From Cladopsammia gracilis (Eukaryota; Cnidaria; Anthozoa; Scleractinia; Dendrophylliidae), in the NCBI GenBank assembly GCA_022457155.1, contig JAJGOT010000348.1:310001-374000 (forward strand): a stretch of 64,000 nucleotides of DNA. Direction: 5' to 3'. Position 1 is the first letter of the stretch, and every line of letters begins with the position of its first letter. Position numbers and translations under genes: made by a program. The notes under the pieces are model-generated. The model ran no database searches and had not been told where the DNA came from. It was given only the letters and a program-made list of their open reading frames with translations. Shown here piece after piece: positions 36,601-48,600 of this stretch.

Positions 36601-39600
36601 GCGCTGTAATAAATGTGTCAACAGTCTCGCCATCTTCTTGGAGGCATCGATTGAACTTTGCTCGCTCAAAAAACATTTCGGCGAACCACAAAGTGTTCAT
36701 CAAACCTCATTTTAACGGTGTGATATTGTTTCAGCTGCGACGTGGAAAGTTTGAAGGAGGTCAGAATATTGTCGGCTTGATCTCCCATAGCGTAGATCAG
36801 CGTGTTTATTTGACTCTCTTCTGCTTCTTTCGCCAGACCAGACGCTTGGCAGAAACGTTCAAATCTTCTGCTCCATTTCGGCCACTCTTCATGACGACTG
36901 AAATCAAACTTTTCCGGTAGCTGGACTCGGAAAGATGTCATGGTTCTTTGTACCCACTTCTGACACCATGTAATGTTATTGAGGCGAAACAGGCGAGAAT
37001 ACAACAATGCAACAGCTTTAATTGAGCTCATATAAATACAAGGAGCACATGGTAAACTAACCCGCCTGCTAAGACATGTTTCTGTTATTTTTTAATTATT
37101 GAAACATTGGAATAACCTTGGCAAAAATGTCTGTAGGGACTGGGGAAGGTGGTTTGTTGAGTTGGATATGATACCTGCCTTGGTGCTGCGAGTGTGACAA
37201 AAGTCTAGTGGCAGGTGCGTTTGAAAACTGCCTCATGAATAGTAATATCGTGTTTGTAAGTCCCTCATTTTTTGCCACTTTGACAGTTAGAGTGGTGCAG
37301 CAAAAACGGCAAGAACATAAAAGCGACTTAAACCGGAGGTCTGTGGAGCTCTCAGGGTAAGGAAATTCATATTGTGGGATTTATTTCAGTTTTAGTGAAG
37401 ATTAAGCCTAATTTATTTATCATGAATTGATAACCGCCTTGCCAGTTTGCTCACATGTTGAACTTGAAATTTGAATAAAACAAGAAAAATTATTGGTCAG
37501 AGAATAAAACAAAGAAACATAAAAATTAATACCACACAAAGAATGCAAGGTTAGAGTAGCTGAACAATTTTATTTTGTTTGAACTCAAAATTGGATGTTT
37601 TTGAAATGACTGTTGAAGATCCCATATTTACCTTTATATTTCATAAAATAACATGTCACATCGAGCATGTCACCCTACACGCTTGAGCTGCCTATGCTTC
37701 CTTGTTTGCATAAAGATAAATAAGCATGAATATCATGACATGAATACTGATTGTTTTGTTTGTTCTGACCTTGACAAGCCCTGTGTAGAGATACAGTTTG
37801 GTGGAGAGTCTGTTCATTTCAAATAAAGGAGATTGGATTGATGGATCATCAGCATCACCTTTCAGAATGGCAGCACATTTCTTAAAGTCTTTCAAAATTT
37901 GTTGCAGTTCCTAAAATATAAAGAAAAATAACAAATTATTATTAATAAGAATCAAAAAAAAAAATTAAAGCATGAAATTCCCTCCTCTCCTTCAAAGACC
38001 CAGCCTGGCTCCAATTGTTCAAAAGCTTAATAATGCTACTGATCCACTGGATAAATCACTATGCAGTGGATAAGTATTAACAAAATCCACTGTGTTATCG
38101 CTGGATAGTGATTTATCTGGTGGATAGTGCTATCCACCTTTTGAATACCCAGGCCCTGATTAATAGTAGAAGTCCATTACATGTATTTCCAAATAATTGG
38201 GAATAATAATAATAACACTTTAATACTTCACTTTGGCTAAATAAAAAAATAAAAGAACCACTGTCTGCTAAAGGACCTCGACTGTTGTAATCATTTCAGT
38301 TCAAATATCTCACATGCATTGTAAGGTGTTCATCCAGCCCTTACCTTCTTGTATTCACTGGGGGACTCAGAGATATCAAAAATCACTTTTTGCCTTCTCT
38401 TTGGTGGAAGTTGGGTCAAAACCTATTTATAATAAAACAAATATAAAATATAACAATAATTGCAACACATAATAATTATAACAATATTGATAGCAGCAGT
38501 ATAATAATATTTGCAACTGACCTCTTTTTTCAGTCGTCGAATCATAACATGTGTCTTTAGAAGGAAGAAAAGTTCATTTAGGTTTGAAGCACCACTGTAT
38601 CAGAGAAAAAAAAACACAGTCAGTACAGTACTCTTGCACTAACAATGCAATGCTGATAGGATTAACAGTCTGCAAAATAAAGTGCTGTCATTCTTATAAA
38701 AACTGAATCATACATAATTATATAGTGTAGCACAAGATTGCATATGTACTGCATGTGGAGAGGCTTGGCATTCTGTTTGTGACGCAGATTCTTTTAATGA
38801 ACACATTTCTTTTCCTAACATTTATAAAAACCTCAATAATTTTTAGAACATTGAATTTATTATTTCTACATTGTTATATTTTTCACATTGTTATATTTTT
38901 CATTTATTTTATATACATCATCAAGGATTCCATTTACATTTTTATTCACTGAAGAAGGCATCAGTATGCAACCGAAATGTCCATTTTTTAAAACTTAACA
39001 GCCAGTGTCAAATTTTTACTCTTTTAATATTTAACCATGACTGGCTACTACCACATTTTAATGTGAAAATATGTTTTGACCAAACAAAAAATTCAGCTAC
39101 CATAAAAGAACATAATTATTATAATTTATAACACTTTTTTAAAAGTTGAAAATGTCAAAAAGAGATGCAGAAAGAGAAAGGCTGTGAAGACGTCTACTGG
39201 ATATTTGTTTAAAGAGAAAAGAAACTGAGTTCTTAAACTGTATGAATATCAAACATGTGCAGTTTAATTAACAAATAATTACTGGTAGTTAATTGAATTA
39301 ATTTGAGAATTAATTTATTAGTTTTGGCCTACTGGCATAAAAAGAATTGAAGGGCTCCCTGCAATAACAGCCTAAGTGCGCTTTTGGAAAATTTTCACTG
39401 AAATCTTGGATTTTTGGCCTCAAAAGGGACTCACTTGCCAAAATTATGACTGGATAATGTTAATATGATTGAAAGGATTTAAACCAGGTCAACAAATCTT
39501 CTATCTTCGAACAGAATAATTTTCATTTTTGAAAAGATACATAGGGTGTCCTGGGAGCCATAGGGTATCATAGGGGCCCAAAACAGTTTCTCAAAAATGT

Positions 39601-42600
39601 GGATTTTCTTCCCCATTTTGGAGCTGTTTTAAGTACCTTAACAATAATAAATCATTAATTCGATAAAACTGTGCTTTTAAAGGTCTAAAACATACAATTT
39701 TAGTGAAAGTTACCAAAAACGCACTCAGGCTGTTCTTGCAGGGAGCCCTTCAATTGTAAGAGCAAGTCGAAACAATTTATTGTTACAAATTAAAATGTAT
39801 GTGCAAATTGTATTTTTCCTGCTTACATGTATCTGTTATAAAAAAAAAAAGTTGAGTTATGATTAGTGAATTAAATGTACTTTACAGAAACAGCTGATCA
39901 GGTTTTTGAAGAAGCAAAATGTTTGTTGATTTTAGACAGAAAATAAAAATTTTGGGCCAATAATTGTCAGACTGTATGCCAATCTGGAGATGTGCAGATT
40001 AGTGATCAGTGAAGGTAATTTTGAAAATAAAACAAGAGGCTCCAAGCAGCCTTTACTCATGCGCATGCGTAAGAAAGTTTTATGATATATTTTAAACATG
40101 ATAAGAAGATGTCCGACATGGAGAAGAGTTATTCCTTTCATTTATTCATCGTTCCTGCAAACCACGTTGTTTACTATTGAATGGTTTGGAAGTGAAGGCT
40201 GTACCACAATGAAGCCAGTGATTCTTTTAAGTCTTATATATACCAAACGTGAACATAGTAATGTATGTAGGGTTGTGGGAGATGCTGTCGTGACACTTCA
40301 GTGACGCTCTTTTACCGGAAATAAGAGTAGCCGGAAGTCATTAAACAGGAAGTGTAAATGGCAAAGACATGAACCGGGATTGCACAATTAAAATATGCGT
40401 GCATAAAATAATTTGCATGCAAAATTGTGACACAAAACATAACAAGAAAAAAGGAGCCGAAACCTTACCTCATGCCGCTACGTGCATGAGTAATAAAGTT
40501 TGTTTCTGTTTATTACATGTTATAAACAAATGTGGACCTCTCTAAAATAGAATTCACCAGTTGAAAATCACCAGTGTTTCATCACGTTTTCATCACTTGT
40601 GATAAAATTGTTCTTAATCTGCATATTCATAGATTACTCAAATGCAGCTTAACATGAATCATTAATTTTTAATAAACAATGGCCAGGAAAAACATTTCAA
40701 ATTACAAACTGACCCTGAGCTGAAGTCATTTGAAATTAAAGTTTACAGTACATTTCTTAAAGTCACCGAAACAGACTGGCACATCCATATCCACATTCGG
40801 AGAAACTTTTTAGCTTGCTGCCGAGGCACACGTTACGCGCAAACAGTGCGCAGTTTTTCGCTTGATTTTGGTAACCTGGCACATATCGGGCAATAAATGG
40901 TTAAGCGTATTAATACCCACAGGTGATTTGGCACACTTCTCTCAACGCAAAGTTTCTCTTCCTCGATAGTTCTCGGGAAGCGAAATATTCCTTCGGCCAT
41001 GGCAAGAGCGATATGTAAATCACTAGTTGTCGACAATACTCTTGGGATACAAATTTGGCGCAACGCGCAACTATTGGATAGTTAAAAAGAAAAGCTTACA
41101 AATACAATGAATGCCGACTGAATACAACGGATCATACATTCAATGGAATTTTAAAGAAAAATAAAAAAATGTAACACTGCATACTGATTTAATATTGTTT
41201 CATTAGAGAAGTCATTTCAAAAATTCGTGCGTCGGGTTTCATCATAGGTTCCAAACACCTCAAAACAATAAAAGCACGAGGCCTTCGGCCTCGTGCTTTC
41301 ATACGTTTCTCGGTGTTTGGAACCTATGAGGAAACCCTCGCACTCATTTTTGAAATATTACTTCCAGACACACTCTTAATATGGCTTTTTTTACCGAGCA
41401 TCTCAAGTCTTATTATCTTAGCTACACGTTGATTAAACTTTGAGTTTCAGCTACATTTGTGTGTGATTTCCTTGTTAAAATCCAATTTCGTTGTGAAGTA
41501 CATGTATATATGGACCAGATGTTTAAAATTAACCCTAGTGTTTCTTTTTCTTCAACAGTTTGGTTATTCCTCTGCATCTGATGGTTCCAAGAAGGATCTT
41601 ATGGGTATATTCTAAGATTACCAGCATTAACAATAAAATATTTTTTTAGTGTTTTCCAAGACCCTGTGAGTCCCTGTAGCACTTATTATATACCCCATTC
41701 TTTTCAGAGCAGCTCAGAGGGGCCTACATGTACATCTTACTTTGACAGTGGCATGCTGTGTTGTCCACTGCAGTTTGCTCCTGATTTCTCAACTCATCAA
41801 CAGGGGCAACAAAGCATTACTTTCTGAGAAACAACTGCAAACTATCCGTATGGATCCACTCGTGGTGTTCCCTGTAGACCTGGCAACTATTTGATAGACA
41901 ATACTGTATGTGTACCATGTAATTATACCTGGTGTCATAGTGCCGTTCTCCACGGTAATAAACATGGTGAGCATCACAATAACGTTTGACAAAACTACTG
42001 AAGGAACCAAACTTGCGTGGACACACAATATCCAACTGGAAGTATAGCTAAAAAAATGACAAGTTATTACATACATGTATGTACCTGTACAGTAGTTAAT
42101 AAAGTGCAATGGTTTTGAAACCTGAGAAAATTATTTTTCTACGTTTTTGTAAGGGTTTTTTGGCCTTGACACGATAGAACTGTTTCCAAGTTAGTTATTC
42201 AGTTATAGCATGTGATTGAAAAACAAAAGCTGTGCACATTGGTAGTACTTTCAATATAAATTGTATCTCCTTATAAACAGGCAAGCCTCAAGTTTATAGG
42301 AGGCAGCGTGGTCTAGTGGTTAGGGAAGCCAAACTTCAAATCTGGAGGTCCTGGGTTCAAGTCCCATTCTGACAACTGGAGTTGTTTCACGGTAGACCAG
42401 AGTTCAATTCCTTGGTCATGCTTGTAAAATAGCCAACTGGCCATGGTTTGCCTCCCGCCACTTGGGATTCTTAACTTGTTTTTGTTTCATTAGCAATATT
42501 TGTTTCCAGTGTTGTGTTTCATTATCCCTGAAAAGCCAGTACAACCACCTTAATCATGTACTATACCTCCCGTGGTCTTGCTAAAGATGGTGTTCCACTC

Positions 42601-45600
42601 AACAGAAGGGCATGTTTAGCTTGCTTGCAAAGTTGGTGGAGTCGCTTTGTACGGGCGGCACTTCTGGTCTTCAAGTAATGCGATTCATCTAGTATAACAA
42701 CATTAAACTTTTGGCTCTCAAGGGCTTGTAACAGCAATTTAGACGTCCCTACACTTAGCAGGCCATATCCAATTATATGAATCAGAGCTTTACCAAGGTT
42801 GCTGCAAAGCAAGTCAAAACTTTAACATCTTTAACAGTAACAAGTTCACAGAGGCATCAGTGTCCTATTGTTATATATAACCTCATTCTGGTTTGCCCTT
42901 TACCTTTGATTGAAAACTCCCATTCATAATTCAAAGGGGACAGACCGCAAATAAATGTGGCTTCTAAATATATCTGAATTTCGTAACTGTTCATCAGTAG
43001 GATGCCCAAAATGCGTGCAATTCCACAATTGGTTTCGGCTCCATTAAATCCTATACCAATTGCAGAACATTTTAGGAGGAGCCACCCACAGTGTGAGCAC
43101 AGTTACTGACAAGACATATCAGTTAGGAAAACAACGCAAAATAAATGTAGTACGTTAAATAACGAACTAAGCACACATGTCAACTAAACAAGCTAAGCAC
43201 GCGCACGACTCAAGGAAAATTGCGCGCGCGCGCACTAGCATTAACCTGAATAGAAGCAATATAGAAATTAAATAGGGGCGCTAGAATAATATAAAGGATC
43301 TGAAATAACAAAGGATACGGCGGTGTTTCTCAATTTTGGATTGCTAGTTTAATTTCTCGTAGTGTAGTGCCATATTTCTCAATGATAGCACTGTGGCGTT
43401 TGAAGAATTTAGTAAATGATTTACGAAGGAGTGAAGATTTGAACCCTTGGTAAAGGAGATGTGATGAAAGTCGGCGAAGTCTATGCATAAAATCCAACTT
43501 CGATGTGCAAATTCTAGCATATCTTACCAATTGAGATATATAAACACCATAAGCCGGATCGGCTGGAATGTTGCTGTCCATATGAGGGAAATTGACAATT
43601 GACATCTACATGTATTGTTCAGTAATACGTGTTTCATGCATATTCATATACTGCAGTCTATGTTTAATACTAACCACAACAAAATGAACCATTTGGTGTA
43701 TCTTTAGCGCAGTGACCCAGCCACTTTCTAAATGTAGATGCGCAGGTACAGTTGTATATAAATATTGCATGTGAATAAATAATTAAAAAACAAAATAATT
43801 ATTATATTTGTTGTGGTGCAATTTTGTCCTTGGTGCAAATTTTATTTTCCTTTGTTTAAGGTTACAGTGTACCTTATGTCACTGCCAGACCTAATCAGGT
43901 TTAAGTTTTGTGGCTCCACTTCAGGTAACCATTTTTCAATCTCATCAATCCAAGAAAACTTGACTGAAGAAGGCACCACAATCAGAAGTGGCCAGGCATC
44001 TTTGTAATAATATGCAATGCTTATTGCTTGGAGGGTTTTTCCAAGTCCCATCTGTTTGTTAAAAAGTAAACATAATTATTAGAGAAGTACTAAATAATCA
44101 AGTTTAACATGTAGCTAATTCACACTCGTATAAACCTGTGACTTCACATGTAGAGAGTGAGTGCATGTGTGTCACATCCCACCCACAAAATGATGCAAAG
44201 TTCATGTACATGTACTGACTTTGCTAAAATGAAGAATTAGCGTTGTAAATACACCGAATGCAAATATGGCCATCCAACAATATTTTGTTTTGACAGGTTC
44301 TCAAGAAAAGAAAAACAATAGTCCATTTTACAGTTGTCTTCTTAGCCTGCGTGGCAGGCGTTCTAAGGGGAAGGGGAAGGGGTAAAATTCGGGCGCGCGA
44401 GAATGCGAAGGGCGCGCGAGGGAGGGGGGAAGGGAACGCCTGCAATGACGCCATTGTTTTACCCGTCTTTTCCGGTCAGATTCTGAGCGCAAAAAACGCG
44501 ATTGGTTAGAATTTGATATGTGTCAATCGCCTACTTAATACCTTGTTCCGATTGGTTGAAATCAACATCACGCTGTTTGAATAACTTGATCGATCTTTCA
44601 AGCATACATACTCCGCCAAATATAAATATGGCTGAAGAAGTGGGAAGGGATTTCGAGTTTGTTTTACGGGAATTATTGTTAGAATTGGAAACTAAAGGCC
44701 TCATGTTCAACTTGAAAGAAGAAAAAAAGACAGCAGTGAAACAACTGTACGAAGGAAAAGACCTGGTGGCGGTTTTACTGACTGGTTTCGGCAAAAGTCT
44801 CATCTTCCATAGATAGTTAGACAGCCTAAACACGACTCCCACTCGTTGCAGAAAAGTATTTTTAAAGCCTAAGGTATAATTTAAGCTTTCCCAGTAAGAC
44901 TTCAGAGAGAATTGGGCATTAAGATCGCAGTTATGAATTTGTTCTCTTCGATGATATTGACCTTTTGATCTCGGCAGATTATCTTTCAAATTGATGGGAG
45001 GATTTCGTGCTGTCCAGAGCCGTTAAAATTATTTTACTTCTTTATGCCGTTGTTCGGTGCTAGCTCTATTGGCATTCATTACGGTTTCTTTGGCTACGTT
45101 TTGTTGCAAGATGAATACTTATCGGCTAAAGTTTTTTTTATCGCTTTTAAAGTGCCAGAACCGTTAAATTTCTCAGGCCCGTGATTTAATGTCTATAACA
45201 AGAGGCTCCTAGCAGCCTATACTCATGCGCATGCGTAAGTAGGCTGTACCACAATGAAGGGAATGATTCTTCTAAGACTTATATATACCAAACATGAACA
45301 TTGATTATGTAAGTAGGGTTGTAGGAGACGCTGTCGTGACACTTGAGTAACGCTCTTTTACCGGAAGTGAGAGTAGCCGGAAGTCACTAAACAGGAAGTG
45401 TAGTGGAAAAGCTATGAACCGGAAGTGTACAATTTAAAATATGCGTGCATAAATTTGCATGCAAAATCGTGACACAAAAAATAAAAATAATAATAATAAT
45501 AATAATAAAAATAACAAGAAAAACGGAGCCGAAACCTTACCTCATGCCGCTACGCGCATGAGTAAAAGTCTGCGGTGTGCAAGACTTGCGAGAAAGTGTT

Positions 45601-48600
45601 TCCGGCATCACGGATTTTGGCGTCTTAGATCAGAGTCTCAAAAAGCCGTAGTCTACAATTCCACTGCATTGAAATAGTTTGAAATCATGAATTCTTGTTA
45701 TAATTTTTAACTCTTTAGTTAGTTCTGTAGTTGAGGAGTGTGTCTTAGTGGAGCTAGAATAAACCTCCGTTGTTTAGTAACAGCGTTTGATTTGGCATCC
45801 AACAGTTACTCTGCAGCATGGTTGCGAAGAGCCAAGGCAGTTTTTTAATAATAATTCCAGATATATTTCTTAGCCACTCAGCCCATACAACACCAAATGA
45901 TTTGTTCTTCAGCGATCGCTTGAACCAATTTACGCAGGATTTTGTATTGCCGTATTCAACCTTCAAACTCGTTTAACAGACTCGACACACATCGTTGCAA
46001 TTGTTTTCCTTTTTCGGGCGAACGCATTTCATGTAGGCTTTACAATATTACCACCATCAGCCATGCGATTTTGTTTTTCTGTAAAAAAAAGAGTGAAAGA
46101 AACCTGAGAACGTGCTTTGCGGGAGATTTTCCTGCGAACTTTTTTGATTGGATGTTATTTAAAAGCCATACATTTCACAGTTTGCATTATTTGACAGCCA
46201 GACATTTCACAGTTAGTAGGCGGGTTGGAGAAAACAATGGCGTCATTGCAGGCGTTCCCTTCCCCCCTCCCTCGCGCGCCCTTCGCGTTCTCGCACGCCC
46301 GAATTTTCCCCCTTCCCCTTCCCCTTAGAACGCCTGCCACGCAGGCTATTGTCTTCTTAGTGTTCTGGCCTTTGAGTGGAAGCGAGGCTGAAGGTGACCT
46401 TGCTATGATACAGACCTTGGAGCTTTTCAGATGTAAATTTAGCTAGTTAGCATGAGAAAAGCATTATTAACATATGAAAGGCAGAAAGGTTTGTATCAAA
46501 GCAAGGTCACCTTCAGCCAAGAGTCATGGAAAAATCGCAGAAAAACTTATTATGGATTGTTCTTCCTTAAAGAAATCACTTGATATTATCTTCTTGGTGT
46601 TCTAAAAGCAATTTTATGTTTGAGCAAAGGTACTTTGTCAAATATTTAGTGTATTTTGACCAAACACAGCAAAATCTGCATGACAATTTGCCCCTTTAAT
46701 AACTCTTGTTTCCAAGCAAAAAAAAGAATCCTGCATCAATAATTGTTTTATTATAAAATTAAACACAAAGTTCCGGTATAAAAGGAGCCTGGCCATTCTC
46801 ACCACCAGTCGTCAATCAACCACTGAAGCATTAACAACTGACAAAAAACATGCATCATTACTAAGACCATTGCTAACACAATTTGGAAAAACTTTAGTAA
46901 AGTTATATCAGAAGTCTTTAAGACCTTCTATTTCTTTTTTTTCTTTTTTTTTGCCTGGGTAAAATCTTGGTTTAATTAGATTTTTGAAGCAAATTTTATT
47001 AAAAGGACGTGCAAGTTAACCACATCTTGTGACTGAAAGATGCTTTAATTTGCATTTCATACTCAAAAGGTGTGAAAGGGGGGAGGAGCTGAACCTTTTA
47101 TACCAGAACTTTGTGTTTAATACATGTACATAAATGTAGTTACATGCATTTTAACATTTATTGGAAGGATTTTCCCACAGCAGTGAACCCCATTATTTCA
47201 ACCCCTTTCTTTATTTGGCAAGGCAGTGTAGTGGCTAGCGAGTTTGATGTGTTGGTTGGTGGACAAGACCTGGTCTCTGCCATCCTGTTATTTCCTTAGA
47301 TAAAAAACTTTGTTTCACTTTGTCTCTCTCCACCCAGGTGTGTAAATGGCTACTAGCAGAATAATGTCAGGGGTAACCCTGTGATGGACTACATGTAGCA
47401 ATCTAGCATCCCAGGTACAGGGGTGTCATTAAGGGCCGGGGGCCGGGGATTTCCCCTGGCCACTACGAGTATGAGCTCTGGCTACGAGCCTTCGGTGCTT
47501 GGATACGCACACATCAGTGCAAGTATCATCACCCTTCTACTCTATTCAATCAGCCACCTAGTTCAAAATTTAATGACACCCCTGCAGGGGAGATGTACAT
47601 GTAATACTGCTGGTTGCTTCATGCTACAGAAACAGGGAGTGCTTAAAATTACCATCAAACCCTGAGGGACACAAACAAGACATAGGCTGGGGTAAACTAA
47701 ACTCTTTATTAAATGCAGAACAAACACATGCTGAATAAAGAAAGAGACGGGTCGGTCGGGAGGGTTCTTTCTGTAGAGATTTTGATCACTAAACCAGCAG
47801 GCACATAAGCGGTAGTATAACATTGTAATGAGATGATCACTGGTCAGGTAACCATGGAAATTACTTTATTTGATCCAAGTATCAAAAGCCTCTTTTTGCA
47901 TTAAAAAACTGGTTCTTCCGGTGGGAAAACAATTGAACAGTCCTTCACACTGGACCTTTTTCAGAAAAAAAGGAATACCTTCAGCAGTATTCCTCTATTC
48001 TTGTTTTTACCAGAATTATAGGAATATGGCTCAGCACCATTTCCTTTGTCACACTAGTACCATGCCCCCTGCTGAAACACAGTATAGTCTATTGCCAGCC
48101 CCAGCAAAAAAAAAAAAAACCTTTATTGCATGGCACAAATTGTACTGACTTCCATTTGGCAGAAAATTCTCACTGTTTTTTTCTATACAAATGGAAGGTT
48201 CTGGTACACACGGTAAGATTTCTGTATAACCCCCTCCCATTAATTATGTATGTATGTATGCGCCATTGTTTTGCTTTAGGAGCTTTTGTTTCAGTTTTAA
48301 GAATGGTATGCATAATTAATATATGGGGTTATATGGAAATCTTTCCACCACTAGAGCTGTGAAGCATATAAACATAATTTAGCCTGTAAAAATGTGCTGC
48401 TGGCTGTTCCTGGTTTTCCAGGCACTACATGTATGTACTTACCCCGGTACTTACATGCCGATAGAAAAGAAAAAAAAGGACCAAAGATACCGATTTAACA
48501 TAAATTTTAACTTACCTCATCTCCAATCAAACATCTACATGAAATACAATAAAAGGATTGTTAGTTCGTTTAAACCTACCAAAGCATATAGTTATAAATG

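Larger units (their letters stand above)
32851..37076 (-). mobile_element. Ty3/gypsy-type LTR retrotransposon, decayed
   Basis: An element of about 4.2 kb in ZRANB3 intron 8, in the same orientation as the gene. The order is 5' LTR, primer-binding-site-like TGGTGTCAGAAGTGGG (36953-36968), Gag, protease, reverse transcriptase, RNase H, integrase, a purine-rich tract (about 32990-33000) and 3' LTR. The order RT-RNaseH-IN is that of Ty3/gypsy (Metaviridae-type). The LTRs are unusually short (about 110-140 bp) and have diverged. Nonsense codons and frameshifts interrupt it, and no clear target-site duplication is seen. Confidence 0.85.
44345..46348. mobile_element. 2.0-kb transposon carrying a RecQ-like helicase fragment
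   Basis: TIRs of about 116 bp (44345-44460 and 46233-46348) start GCCTGCGTGGCAGGCGTTCT and end with the inverse. An 11-bp direct repeat, TTGTCTTCTTA, flanks it (44334-44344 and 46349-46359), consistent with a target-site duplication. It contains a RecQ-like ORF start (44628) and a nested MITE (45199-45566). It lies in ZRANB3 intron 2. No transposase is seen. Confidence 0.75.

Noticed and set aside
33206..36920. Plus-strand ORFs across the gypsy-type element
   Set aside because: They are antisense shadows of the minus-strand gag-pol remnants.
45459..45677. ORF beginning with an Asn/Lys run
   Set aside because: The run is an AAT microsatellite inside a MITE; the remainder is repeat sequence.
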